From contig NZ_CP067341.1 of NCBI RefSeq assembly GCF_016638705.1, forward strand, positions 2,731,501 through 2,795,500: DNA of 64,000 nt, given 5' to 3'. Source of the DNA: Lysinibacillus agricola. Its GTDB lineage: Bacteria; Bacillota; Bacilli; Bacillales_A; Planococcaceae. The notes below the pieces were generated by a model. The model was not told where the DNA came from. It made no database searches and worked only from the letters and a program-made list of their open reading frames with translations. A program made the position numbers and the translations under genes. Below, one piece after another: positions 43,763 to 52,649 of this stretch. Every line of letters starts with the position of its first letter. Within the stretch, counting starts at the first letter, position 1.

Positions 43763-45295
43763 TTGGGAAATCGAAATTATTTTAAAGTCATAAAATTTCT
43801 AGTATGTTTATCTGTTAGTTTATATATCATACATTATCCGATTATTTCCTTTGCTGAAACACTTGATACCCATTTAACTAGTGAAAAAAGCAAATCTACT
43901 GACATTGATACGGGTATTGCAAACTTGAACTACAATAGCAACGAAGTTTTAGCAGTGAAAGGAGATAAGATAGAACGTTTTGTTCCAAGAGAAGGTATAA
44001 ACTCAAAAGATAAATTTATAGTTGTTGAACGAAACAAAAAATCACTTACAACTTCACCAGTAGATATTTCAATTATCGATTCTATGGCGAATCGTACCTA
44101 TCCAGGAGCGTTACAACTTGCAAATCAAGCTTTTGTAGACAATCAACCTAGTTTATTGGTGGCCAAAAGAAAACCGCTAAATATAAGCATAGATTTACCT
44201 GGCATGAAAAGAGAAAATACAACGACCGTGGATAATCCTACATATGGTAATGTATCTGGTGCAATAGATGAGCTAGTATCTACTTGGAGTGATAAATACT
44301 CAACAACCCATACTTTACCTGCAAGACTACAATATTCAGAATCTATGGTTTACAGCAAATCTCAAATAGCAAGCACCCTAAATGTGAATGCCAAAGTTCT
44401 GGACAATTCACTGGGAATTGACTTTAATGCGATTGCAAATGGAGAGAAAAAAGTGATGGTTGCGGCGTATAAACAAATATTTTATACCGTAAGTGCAGAA
44501 CTACCTAACAATCCATCAGACCTTTTTGATGATAGCGTTTCGTTTGAAGAGTTAACTCGTAAAGGAGTAAGTAATGAGGCTCCTCCCGTTATGGTGTCAA
44601 ATGTAGCTTATGGCAGAACAATTTATGTGAAATTAGAAACAAGCTCTAAGAGCAAGGATGTACAAGCTGCATTTAAAGCCTTACTGAACAATGTTAATAC
44701 GAATGTAGAAACGAGTGGACAGTATAAAGATATTTTTGAAGAAAGTTCCTTTACTGCTGTAGTATTAGGCGGAGATTCACAACAGCATAACCAGGTTGTC
44801 TCAAAAGATTTTAATGATATTAGAAAAATAATTAAAGATAATGCAGAATTTAGTCTTAAAAATCCAGCATACCCAATTTCATATACAAGTGTTTTCTTAA
44901 AGGATAATTCAATTGCTGCTGTTCATAACAATACAGATTATATCGAGACAACATCTACAGAATACACTAAAGGCAGCATCATCCTGGATCATTACGGGGC
45001 ATATGTTGCTCAATTTGAAGTAGCCTGGGATGAATTCTCATATGATGAAAATGGAGAAGAAGTGCTATCTCATAAAACTTGGAACGGAAACTGGAAAGAC
45101 AAAACAGCTCATTTCTCTACAGTAATACCTCTTCCGCCTAATTCAAAAAATATAAGAATTTATGCAAGAGAATGTACAGGTCTTGCATGGGATTGGTGGA
45201 GAACAATTATTGATGAATACAATGTTCCATTATCTAATGAAATAAAAGTTTCAATTGGAGGAACTACATTATACCCAACAGGTACTATTAATTAG
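43763..45295 (+). CDS. Cholesterol-dependent cytolysin (sphaericolysin-like)
   Basis: A secreted pore-forming toxin of about 510 residues. The Sec signal peptide ([21 protein letters not shown]) is followed by a mature CDC with conserved blocks such as [20 protein letters not shown] and [19 protein letters not shown]. Domain 4 has the undecapeptide [11 protein letters not shown], where the usual Glu is Asp, and the Thr-Leu cholesterol-recognition pair in [10 protein letters not shown] at the C-terminus. It oligomerises on cholesterol-rich membranes to form large pores. TTG 43763 is chosen since AAAAGGAG (43747-43754) overlaps the GTG at 43754. It matches toxins known from Lysinibacillus. Confidence 0.95.
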   Translation: MGNRNYFKVIKFLVCLSVSLYIIHYPIISFAETLDTHLTSEKSKSTDIDTGIANLNYNSNEVLAVKGDKIERFVPREGINSKDKFIVVERNKKSLTTSPVDISIIDSMANRTYPGALQLANQAFVDNQPSLLVAKRKPLNISIDLPGMKRENTTTVDNPTYGNVSGAIDELVSTWSDKYSTTHTLPARLQYSESMVYSKSQIASTLNVNAKVLDNSLGIDFNAIANGEKKVMVAAYKQIFYTVSAELPNNPSDLFDDSVSFEELTRKGVSNEAPPVMVSNVAYGRTIYVKLETSSKSKDVQAAFKALLNNVNTNVETSGQYKDIFEESSFTAVVLGGDSQQHNQVVSKDFNDIRKIIKDNAEFSLKNPAYPISYTSVFLKDNSIAAVHNNTDYIETTSTEYTKGSIILDHYGAYVAQFEVAWDEFSYDENGEEVLSHKTWNGNWKDKTAHFSTVIPLPPNSKNIRIYARECTGLAWDWWRTIIDEYNVPLSNEIKVSIGGTTLYPTGTIN

Positions 45296-45600
45296 GTACC
45301 TTTCATGATTAGAATGTAAATCCAATCTAAGCTAGGGCTTGAAGCGGGTGAATGGTCAAACTAAGTATTAAAATAAAGATCAAAGTACGATCATCCATTC
45401 TGGATAAACAAACGGCTGAGACTCTTGTTATACAAGAACTCAGCCGTTTCTATTTTCACAAACATCTCTCCGAATAGAAAGAACACCACCAAAGACTGCA
45501 CCAAGTGTTGTAGGAAGAAATTCCACCTTTACGACATAATATGGAAATTATTTTGTAACTTAGTTTAAACGAGTTCGTCGAATGGTAAAGGGGGATGTGC
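45296..45600. other. Intergenic stretch with a terminator
   Basis: It holds the terminator at 45409-45456. On the reverse strand, about 45470-45530, TTLGAVFGGVLSIRRDVCE is a possible gene relic without a start. AGGGGGATGTGC is the ribosome binding site of the lipoprotein gene. Confidence 0.5.
45409..45456 (+). terminator. Terminator after the cytolysin gene
   Basis: AAACGGCTGAG (45410-45420) pairs exactly with CTCAGCCGTTT (45439-45449), with an inner CTTGTTATACAAG stem and a T-rich tail. Confidence 0.8.
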
Positions 45601-46059
45601 ATGAAGAAATATTTTTTATATGTAGTAGCTCTTTTAGGACTTACTATGATAACGGGGTGTTCAAATAATGATGGATTGTCCGGAAAAGAGCCACCTAAAG
45701 CCTTTATAGAGATAGAAAATAAAAAATTTGAAACTACACTCGGTACTTATTGTTGGCAAGATCGATGCGTTGATACTGCTGGACCAGTTGAACTTTTAGA
45801 AGGCCAAAAGCCTATAAAAGTTAAATCAGGTGAAAACATAACGCTTGTATTGGACTATGAAAAAAAACCGAATGAATTTCATGTTGCTCAAATAAGTGGT
45901 AACAAGGATACTGAGGTCGTGGTCAAAGACAATCGTTTTACTGCACCTACACAACGTGGCGTATATTATTATTCTTATGGCGTTTGGTGGATGGATGAAA
46001 AGGAAGCGAATGTATCTAATGGCGACGCTTTCTATGCCTTTGTTTTAAAAGTAGAATAG
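45601..46059 (+). CDS. Small lipoprotein
   Basis: A 152-residue exported protein. The lipobox ITGC (Cys about residue 19) follows a hydrophobic core FLYVVALLGLTM. The mature domain is beta-rich with a Cys pair (TYCWQDRCVD) and ends YSYGVWWMDEKEANVSNGDAFYAFVLKVE. ATG 45601 is chosen because AGGGGG lies at 45589-45594; the earlier ATG 45595 is too close. The family was not recognised; similar Bacillus lipoproteins are uncharacterised. Confidence 0.7.
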   Translation: MKKYFLYVVALLGLTMITGCSNNDGLSGKEPPKAFIEIENKKFETTLGTYCWQDRCVDTAGPVELLEGQKPIKVKSGENITLVLDYEKKPNEFHVAQISGNKDTEVVVKDNRFTAPTQRGVYYYSYGVWWMDEKEANVSNGDAFYAFVLKVE

Positions 46060-46134
46060 CTATTACATTATAAAGCGCGATATGGATCAACTACAAGTGA
46101 AAAAGTTGTGGATATTGTTTTTCTTTGTGAATAG

Positions 46135-46278
46135 AATGGGGGAAGCGATGAGCTCGAAGCGGTGTTATGGTTAATTACTGAAGTACTATTAAGCCACCTC
46201 CATTCGCCAAAATATTTAAAGGAAAGTATTAAACATGCGGAGGCGTTGATTCAAATTCATTTGTCATCAGTGCTTTAA
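46135..46278 (+). pseudogene. Unidentified C-terminal gene fragment
   Basis: An open stretch of 47 codons without a start reads DELEAVLWLITEVLLSHLHS and ends HLSSVL-stop. It looks like a helical protein end; the rest of the gene is gone. No family was assigned. Confidence 0.4.
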
Positions 46279-46324
46279 ATTTATCATAGTAGTAAAGTAG
46301 TTATACATAAATGGGGGGCTTTGT

Positions 46325-46885
46325 ATGAAAAAAAGGATATATATTGTAAGACACTGTGAAGCACAGGGGCAACCTCCGGAGTCACAACTTACCGAAAAAG
46401 GATTGATACAAGCAAAATATTTATCTGAATTTTTCTCAAATAGTAAAATTGACCGAATAATATCAAGTCCTTTTTTACGTGCAATTCAATCAGTAGAACC
46501 GATTAGTGAGGAAACAAACATAAACATAGAGATTGATGAACGATTATCAGAACGTACACTAAGTACTACGGATTTACCTGACTGGCTTGAAAAACTTAAA
46601 GCAACATTCAATGATTTGGAGCTGAAATTTCAAGGTGGAGAGTCAAGTAAAGAAGCTATGAACCGAATAGTAACAGTTGTAGATGAAGTTTTTAAAAGTG
46701 AATCTGAAAACACAATAATCGTTACTCATGGAAATTTAATGTCTCTGCTACTAAAAAATTATGATAACAGTTTTGATTTTGATTGTTGGAAGAATCTTAG
46801 TAATCCTGATGTGTTTGTATTATGTAACACAAACAATGAAGTATATAAGAAACGTTTATGGCAAGAAGAACTAATAGAAAAATAA
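46325..46885 (+). CDS. Histidine phosphatase superfamily protein
   Basis: A 186-residue phosphoglycerate-mutase-like enzyme. The N-terminal phospho-histidine motif reads IYIVRHCEAQGQ (RHG motif as RHC). DRIISSPFLRAIQSVEPI carries the second Arg, ERLSERTLS the acid, and NTIIVTHGNLMSLLL the second His. It could dephosphorylate sugars or other small metabolites; the substrate is unknown. GGGGGG lies upstream of the ATG. It stands alone. Confidence 0.9.
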   Translation: MKKRIYIVRHCEAQGQPPESQLTEKGLIQAKYLSEFFSNSKIDRIISSPFLRAIQSVEPISEETNINIEIDERLSERTLSTTDLPDWLEKLKATFNDLELKFQGGESSKEAMNRIVTVVDEVFKSESENTIIVTHGNLMSLLLKNYDNSFDFDCWKNLSNPDVFVLCNTNNEVYKKRLWQEELIEK

Positions 46886-47224
46886 TCAATTTTCTTAAAT
46901 AAGAGGACGTCTTCTGGAATACCCCAACACATTTAAACGATTAGATCTTGTTAGGGTAAAGAAATGACTGTGAAAATTTCTACTTAAACTATAGAGTACT
47001 TTAGTTAAATTTCAATTCACGAAATATCAAAACAAAAAAGCAGATTTATTCTACACGTTTTGTAGATTAAATCTGCCTTTTGTTTTAATAGCAACAATCT
47101 TTGGGAAAACAATCTTTTATTTTTATAGTAAAAAGCTTTTATAAGGACGACTGTAGCCAAGCTCGAAATTCCGACTTTGCCTACAGTCTAAGAAGCAATT
47201 TACAGTGAATCATTTTCAGAGTAC
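46886..47224. other. Intergenic stretch with a terminator
   Basis: It includes the terminator at 47039-47085. GACGACTGTAGCCAAGCTC... and GCCTACAGTCT (about 47147-47189) form a second weak inverted repeat. No gene is seen. Confidence 0.55.
47039..47085. terminator. Terminator
   Basis: GCAGATTTA (47040-47048) pairs with TAAATCTGC (47068-47076), with an inner TCTACA/TGTAGA stem, and TTTTGTTTT follows. Confidence 0.75.
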
Positions 47225-47404
47225 CTATAGCTTTCGAACCGCTTTTCTTTTCTGTTCGATTTTTCTAAATACCAAAGAAACCATTGTAAGTACAAAATAA
47301 AGTATGACAAAATTTAGAATTACACTATTATCACTTTTATTCGCTATATAAACGTATAGCCCTACCACCAACGCAAAAATTAATGGTTTGTAAATTGAAT
47401 TCAA
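47225..47404 (-). CDS. Small two-TM membrane protein
   Basis: About 59 residues, NSIYKPLIFALVVGLYVYIA then VILNFVILYFVLTMVSLVF, with a basic tail (RKIEQKRKAVRKL). On the reverse strand AAAGGTGG lies seven bases before TTG 47404, which is better spaced than TTG 47410. No family was recognised; it is typical of short Bacillaceae membrane proteins. Confidence 0.5.
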   Translation of the reverse strand: MNSIYKPLIFALVVGLYVYIANKSDNSVILNFVILYFVLTMVSLVFRKIEQKRKAVRKL

Positions 47405-47908
47405 AATCAATCCACCTTTTCTTAATTTTACAATATTTCCTTGGATAGATTGTTTTTAAAATAATATGTTAAATGTTGATATGTAATAAATTAACATATT
47501 GAACACAAAATTGGAAAGGATGATTTTTTCGAATGCAGAGGGACCCTGGCAATATAAACTGGCACCTATGTCAAGGACTGTAGCAATAATTATCAAAGCA
47601 AGGAAATATGAACCCGTTTATGAACAACAATAATTTTGCTTCGATTGTGAACGACTTTAAAGGTTCATCTAGTTGGGGTGAAACGTCTATTTTAGGGCAA
47701 CCCTTAAATTTGATTAATTTGGTCTAAGGCAACTTATTTTTACTCCCGAATTTTATTTAGTAATGGTAAAAAAGGTTGCTGTAGACCCACTCGATATTCG
47801 TCTGCTATCATAGTTGAGTATTAATTGAAGGAAGAAGAGTAATGAGTATTTGAGGATAATTCTTCCCGCATTTTTTATGGATAAAACTCTTACTCGGAGG
47901 AGATATAA
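47405..47908. other. Non-coding gap
   Basis: About 500 bases. No frame has both a start and a ribosome binding site. The G+C-richer part at about 47530-47720 could be decayed coding sequence but was not identified. The last 20 bases carry CGGAGGAG for the next gene. Confidence 0.5.
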
Positions 47909-48814
47909 ATGGTTAGTGAGAGAGAACAAATTAGCAAAAAAGTTGCATGGATTGCACTTATATCCAACCTAATTCTTATGGTAGGTAAAATCTTCTTTGG
48001 TCTTTTTGGGGATAGTGAGGCTGTTTTTGCAGATGGGATTCACTCTGGAGCAGATGTAGTAGCTTCGATTGCTGTGCTAGCAGTAGTTGGTATCTCAAAT
48101 AAACCACCTGATAAGGATCATCCATTTGGGCATGGTAAGGCGGAGGTTATTAGTGAAGCAATCGTTGGAATTATTTTAATAATAGTTTCACTATATATTT
48201 TAGTAGAAGCAATTTTAGCATTTTTTGAAAAACCCAGTGTACCACAGTACAGTGCATTGATTGCAGCTATAATTTCTTACATAGCAAAAGAAATATTATA
48301 TAGATACTCCATAAAACAAGGAAAAAAATGGAACAGCAAGGCTATTATAGCGATTGCGTTAGATCATAAAGGTGATATTGTTGCTTCCCTTGCCGCATTC
48401 ATTGGAGTCCTCTTAGCGATTATAGGAAATGCAATTGGATGGACATTTTTGCTATACGCTGATGCTATTGCGAGTGCTTTAGTAGCTTATTTTATTTTTA
48501 GAATCGCAATGGAATTAGTTAAACCTTCTGTGGATGTTTTAATGGAAAAAAGTGTAGACCAGGAACTTTTAGACGACTATGAATCTACTATTCATGAGTT
48601 TAATCAAGTGCAACGAATAGACAAAATTCGTGCAAGAGAACATGGTCATTATAAGCTTCTAGACATTCGTCTATCACTAAATCATAATTTAACAATTAAA
48701 CAAGGACATGATATAGCTCGTGAGATAAAAAATGAACTATTAAATAAATACCCAGACGTAGGGGAAGTCCTAATCCATATAAATCCTTACTTTATAGAAC
48801 CTAATCAAGAGTAG
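47909..48814 (+). CDS. Cation diffusion facilitator (CDF) metal exporter
   Basis: A 301-residue protein with six membrane segments and a cytoplasmic C-terminal domain. The metal-site motifs are ADGIHSGADVVAS (membrane segment 2; HxxxD) and ALDHKGDIVAS (segment 5). HPFGHGKAEVISEAIVG is the family signature. It exports a divalent metal (Zn, Mn, Fe or Co) in exchange for protons; the variants at these motifs do not settle which metal. A strong CGGAGGAG precedes the ATG. It stands alone. Confidence 0.93.
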   Translation: MVSEREQISKKVAWIALISNLILMVGKIFFGLFGDSEAVFADGIHSGADVVASIAVLAVVGISNKPPDKDHPFGHGKAEVISEAIVGIILIIVSLYILVEAILAFFEKPSVPQYSALIAAIISYIAKEILYRYSIKQGKKWNSKAIIAIALDHKGDIVASLAAFIGVLLAIIGNAIGWTFLLYADAIASALVAYFIFRIAMELVKPSVDVLMEKSVDQELLDDYESTIHEFNQVQRIDKIRAREHGHYKLLDIRLSLNHNLTIKQGHDIAREIKNELLNKYPDVGEVLIHINPYFIEPNQE

Positions 48815-49034
48815 TAGTACCATTTTACGCAGCTTGTACTGGTGGCGCTAATATCGATGCCATTATTACTTGTTTTGAAAGACATTTGTGTTCTTTTATT
48901 GCTTAAATTGAATCATGTATTTTGATAAAAACAAGAAGCCTTCGAATAATTTTATTAAAAGTCAAGATTTTAAGTGATGCACTTAATGTATCAGTATCCT
49001 TTATACAATGTGTAACATTATAATAAGTTATTTT

Positions 49035-49075
49035 AAAGCTGAACTAAACACAAAAATTAGTTCAGCTTTTTTATT
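49035..49075 (+). terminator. Terminator
   Basis: AAAGCTGAACTAA (49036-49048) pairs with TTAGTTCAGCTTT (49058-49070) and is followed by TTTTATTT. Confidence 0.8.
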
Positions 49076-49129
49076 TGTGTTTAAGGGAATGATATGAAAG
49101 TATAATATAAGTTAGATGTTAAGTTATAT

Positions 49130-49165
49130 CTTCTTCAACTTAACGGGGCAAGATAGTTGAAGAAG
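49130..49165. repeat. Palindrome with AACGGGGC loop (second dispersed family)
   Basis: CTTCTTCAACT (49130-49140) is the exact complement of 49155-49165, and the loop begins TAACGGGGCAAGAT. Related pieces with AACGGGTGC or AACGAGGC follow 10-300 bases after other genes: about 49730, 49786, 50244 and 52039. Confidence 0.5.
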
Positions 49166-49250
49166 TAGAATTAGATTAGACCTTTGGACGATTCCCAAAT
49201 TCCAGAAAATTGATATTATTAAAAATAATATAGTAAAAGGGGTGTCACTT

Positions 49251-49712
49251 TTGATAATAGGTTTATATGAAGCGCATTTACCAGTAAGTAACCTGAAAAA
49301 ATCTATTGAATTTTATACAGATCTTGGTTTAGAGTTTGACCACAGTGTTGAGGATAAAATAGCTTTTTTGTGGATTGAAAAAGATAAAAGTTGGTTGGGA
49401 TTATGGGAAACCGATAAAGTAGAAATTGAATATCATCCTTCAATTAGACATATAGCTTTTCAAGTCTCGTTGGAAGGATTGAAAAATTCAGTTAGTTGGC
49501 TTAAACATAAGGGATATGAACCAAGAGAAGCATTTGGTTTTGAGCCTCTTGAACCCTTTGTTATGGCTCATAATGGTTATGCTCACGCCAAAATACATTT
49601 TAATGATCCAGATGGAAATAGTTTAGAGTTTATTTGTAAACTTGAAAATCCTAAGAAAATTACAAAACGTATGTACTTAAGTGAGTGGGAGCAACTAATT
49701 ATGGATAGCTAG
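49251..49712 (+). CDS. VOC family (glyoxalase/bleomycin-resistance fold) protein
   Basis: A 153-residue protein with two beta-alpha-beta-beta-beta units: YEAHLPVSNLKKSIEFYTDLGLEF and, in the second half, HAKIHFNDPDGNSLEFICK, which carries the metal-binding Glu. RHIAFQV supplies the His. The start is taken as TTG 49251, nine bases behind AAAGGGG; GTG 49242 is the alternative. Family members include glyoxalases, dioxygenases and drug-binding proteins; the substrate is unknown. Confidence 0.85.
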   Translation: MIIGLYEAHLPVSNLKKSIEFYTDLGLEFDHSVEDKIAFLWIEKDKSWLGLWETDKVEIEYHPSIRHIAFQVSLEGLKNSVSWLKHKGYEPREAFGFEPLEPFVMAHNGYAHAKIHFNDPDGNSLEFICKLENPKKITKRMYLSEWEQLIMDS

Positions 49713-49821
49713 AAAAATATTTATTGAGCTAACGGAGTGCTTTACTTCAAGATGAGATTCCACAGAGACCCCATCTTTTTCTTATTCAACTAACGAGGCA
49801 GGTTAACGCAAAAAGGTTTAA

Positions 49822-50214
49822 ACTAGAGGTATTGAGTGGCATACTGGCCCTTATTTATTGCGTTGGGAATTTAAGCGTGATTTTGAAGACTTAGAAATTA
49901 TTATTACAGAAGTTCAAAATCCTATTGCAGATAGAAAAATGAATCCTAATTTGCCTAAAACGGTATTAAAGACGAAATGCAACTTTGATGAATTTGTACT
50001 ATGTGTAGTAAAAGAATTGGACCGAATTATTAAACAAAGGGGAATTTTAGGATACCGTCAAGAATGGCAAAGTTCCACATTTCCAGTCGATGGATTTCTT
50101 GCTTTGAAATATGCTTGTCTTTATAAAAAACCTTTTGAAATTACAAAGAAGGACAGTGGCACATCTCTTGATGAGGAACTTAATTTGTTGAATAAAAATA
50201 TTGATGAAATGTAG
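49822..50214 (+). pseudogene. Unidentified gene fragment (5' end missing)
   Basis: The frame is open from just after a TAA at 49819 and reads GIEWHTGPYLLRWEFKRDFE before any start codon. A TTG at 49858 would give 118 residues, but it has no ribosome binding site and cuts what seems to be conserved sequence. The middle (CNFDEFVLCVVKELDRIIK) and end (SLDEELNLLNKNIDEM) look like a folded soluble protein. It probably lost its first exon-like part by deletion. The family is unknown. Confidence 0.5.
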
Positions 50215-50356
50215 AGTTAGAAAAGTTTGTGAAGAATTGTTCTTAAACAAACGGGTGCTTTAGTAAGGTAGCCTTGCGATTACGAGAAAAGAAAGACTGT
50301 AAACAAGGTTTGCGTTGTTTACAATCTGCTATGATCTTATTAATGAGTATTCAAAT

Positions 50357-50719
50357 TCAATAATTTTCTTGTTTAATGTGTATGCTTTTTATTGCATCAA
50401 TTCGTTCTTTTTGGTGATCAGATAATTGGTCAAAAGGAACGCCACTAAATGCATGGATAAACGGATCTTCTACATCTGTAGTAATGCCACTCAATTCCTC
50501 AACTATTACGTGAGAACAAAACGGTACATTTGCTGTACTATAGCCACCTTCATGCACAGCAACCAATTTTCCTCCACAGTTAGATTCAGCTAGTTGCATC
50601 ATAAATTTCGTCATTTTTCTATAGCCCTCTGCAGATACCATCATTCTCCCTAATGGATCAAAAATACTTGCATCTTGTCCTGCAAATATGGAGTTTGCAA
50701 TCAATTTTAGTTTTAACAA
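50357..50719 (-). pseudogene. Histone-deacetylase-like amidohydrolase, C-terminal fragment
   Basis: The 120 residues match the end of class II bacterial HDAC-like amidohydrolases: FAGQDASIFDPLGRMMVSAE, then GGKLVAVHEGGYSTANVPFC and VIVEELSG. In these enzymes the first segment has an Asp that binds zinc (usually AGFDA or AGLDA; here AGQDA). The catalytic His-His and first zinc ligands lie in the N-terminal 250 residues, which are absent, and no ribosome binding site is seen at 50719. It is therefore a broken gene. Confidence 0.75.
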
Positions 50720-50771
50720 GTAAATTTCCGTAACATGGAACTTAGTTTTTTGTAAGTGTTAGGGGACCATG

Positions 50772-50800
50772 TTGACAATCTAATATTTTTTTATTATTAT
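50772..50800 (+). promoter_or_regulatory. Promoter of the purine riboswitch/add unit
   Basis: TTGACA (50772-50777) and TATTAT (50795-50800) are spaced by 17 bases, a strong housekeeping-type promoter about 25 bases before the aptamer. Confidence 0.75.
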
Positions 50801-50824
50801 TTTAAAAACGTTAAGGAATCAATA

Positions 50825-50938
50825 TAATATCGTATAACCCCAATAATATGGTTTGGGGGTCTCTACCAGGAACCGAAATTCCTGATTACGAAGAAAGTAC
50901 AAATCTTGTATTTTCTTTGTAGTCAGGAATTTTTTTGT
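50825..50938 (+). promoter_or_regulatory. Purine riboswitch, adenine type (U74), ON-type
   Basis: The aptamer contains CGTATAACCCCAATAATATGG, then GGTCTCTACCAGGAACCG and CCTGATTACG. The base that pairs with the ligand (position 74 of the reference aptamer) is T (50886), the adenine-sensing form, where guanine switches have C. A long terminator (ATTCCTGATTACGAAG facing CTTTGTAGTCAGGAAT, then TTTTTT, to 50936) uses the 3' strand of P1. Ligand binding should therefore prevent termination and turn the gene on, as in pbuE. Confidence 0.92.
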
Positions 50939-50975
50939 ATTTTAATCTAAAAATTTAATTCAGGAGGTCAAAAAA

Positions 50976-51968
50976 ATGAACTTTTTAGCATTACCCAAAA
51001 TTGAACTTCACTGTCATTTGGATGGAAGCTTAAGAGCTGAAACTATTATCGATATTGCACAAAAGGAAGAAATTCAGCTACCCTCTTTTGATAAGGATGA
51101 GCTGCAAAAGGAGCTGATTGCTCCGTTAGAATGTGAATCTCTTGATGAGTATTTAAAAAGATTTGCTCTTCCTAATTTGGTCATGCAGTCCAAGGAGAAC
51201 TTAAGAAGAATTACTTTCGAGCTATTTGAGGATGCAACAAGAGAAAATGTGAAATATTTAGAAGTCAGATTTGCCCCGTTACTTCACACATTACAAGGTC
51301 TTGGTGTTGAAGAAGTTATTCAATCTGTTATAGAGGGGATGAGGGACGCTGAAAGTCGTTACGAAATAAAGGGAAATATAATCCTGTCTTGCATGAGGAC
51401 AATGTCTGCAGAAAGTGCATTTGAGGTAGTTGAAAAGGGGAAAAAGTTCCTTGGAAATGGTGTAGTGGCAATTGACCTATGTGCATCCGAAGAAGAAAGC
51501 TTTTGTAAAAAATTCGTAGATCCGATCGCATTAGCCAAAAAATATGGCTACAGAGTCACTATCCATGCCGGTGAAACGGGAATTGGTAAAAACGTTCTAG
51601 AGGCTGTTGAAATGTTAGGTGCTGAAAGAATAGGACATGGAGTATTTATTAAAGATTGTGCCGAGGCTTATAAAATTGTGAAAGAAAGACAGGTAGTGCT
51701 TGAAATGTGTCCAACAAGTAATGTCCAAACGAAAGCTGTTCATAATTATTCGGAACATCCGATTTATAAGTTTCATAAAGATGGAATAAAAGTGACATTT
51801 AATACAGATAACCGAACAGTATCAGATACTACAATGGCAAAAGAAATCCATTTAGTTAACAACGAATTTAATCTAAGTGAAGAAGATTATCGACAAATTT
51901 ATTTAAATAGTGTAGAAGCATCCTTTGCGGATCAAGAAACTAAAGAATGGTGCTTGGCACAATATTAA
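50976..51968 (+). CDS. add: Adenosine deaminase
   Basis: The 330-residue amidohydrolase converts adenosine to inosine. The zinc ligands are in HCHLDGSLR (His near residues 12 and 14) and the His of TIHAGETG; GHGVFI follows and the catalytic Asp site is FNTDNRTVSDTT (Asn-Thr-Asp-Asn where many have NTDDP). CPTSNVQT is also typical. AGGAGG lies before the ATG. The adenine-type riboswitch ahead suggests that it is induced when adenine is plentiful. Confidence 0.93.
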   Translation: MNFLALPKIELHCHLDGSLRAETIIDIAQKEEIQLPSFDKDELQKELIAPLECESLDEYLKRFALPNLVMQSKENLRRITFELFEDATRENVKYLEVRFAPLLHTLQGLGVEEVIQSVIEGMRDAESRYEIKGNIILSCMRTMSAESAFEVVEKGKKFLGNGVVAIDLCASEEESFCKKFVDPIALAKKYGYRVTIHAGETGIGKNVLEAVEMLGAERIGHGVFIKDCAEAYKIVKERQVVLEMCPTSNVQTKAVHNYSEHPIYKFHKDGIKVTFNTDNRTVSDTTMAKEIHLVNNEFNLSEEDYRQIYLNSVEASFADQETKEWCLAQY

Positions 51969-52649
51969 AGAAAATTAAACTTAGCAACGTAAAACTAATC
52001 TTTTGTAAAATTAGCAGAATGTGAAGAAATATACGTAAAGTAACGGGTGGCGTTTGTTGAATAAGAAATAAAACAACTTATTATTCAGTTTGTCTAGAAA
52101 ATTGGATAGTTTTACTATACGACATAATATCTCTTACATTGAGGGGATGGAGTTCCAATTTTGTAAAATCGACGAGCAACATGTACTTGGATTATGTTTA
52201 GTTCCTATGCAGAGTAAACATGTGGAGAAATCTGGATTAAGTGAATTAGTCGATCGCATTAAAAATATTGTATAGACCTCCCTCTATAAATGTTGATATA
52301 TCAACGGTTTGACCCGTTTTTAAGAGTGATAAAAAATTTTTTTATCACAACTTTTACATAGTCTTTTCTAGTTCTTCAATTATTCGTCATTTGGTGAGTA
52401 CGCTTCGCTAAAGTTAATTGGTTAAAATTAACTTCCATTTCCACTATGTGATGCACTAATGGATCTCTGCGATGCTTATGATGACGTACCCTCCCATGTC
52501 TCTTGGCGTCCATGCGCATACATTCCTTCGTTCGGTCTATTCATAAGGCAGAGGCTGGCGATGCTCCTTTAGGGACTCAAAGTCGGATGGAATAAATAAT
52601 GCCGGCTTCTCCGTGTCATCCTTTTGTAGTAGGTCGAGCTTTGATGTTG
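51969..52649. other. Gap with a relic frame and the left part of an IS110 element
   Basis: A frame at 52090-52275 (reading IRHNISYIEGMEFQFCKIDE) is open but starts at a TTG without a ribosome binding site and was not identified. A T-rich hairpin (GTGATAAAAAA facing TTTTTTTATCAC) is at 52327-52351. The part at 52380-52649 is G+C-richer and probably belongs to the transposon. Confidence 0.5.
52380..52649 (-). ncRNA. Possible IS110 guide (bridge) RNA region
   Basis: This non-coding flank 3' of the transposase is G+C-richer and can form several local stems. Established work shows that IS110-family elements encode a guide RNA in a non-coding end. The position here is an inference from layout; no RNA boundaries or target-matching loops could be assigned. 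Confidence 0.3.

Larger units (their letters stand above)
48815..49250. other. Intergenic stretch with terminator and palindrome
   Basis: It holds the terminator at 49035-49075 and the palindrome at 49130-49165. No gene is seen. Confidence 0.55.

Noticed and set aside
52090..52275. 61-codon frame with TTG start before the IS110 element
   Set aside because: No ribosome binding site and no recognised similarity; possibly the end of a broken gene, but not enough to call.
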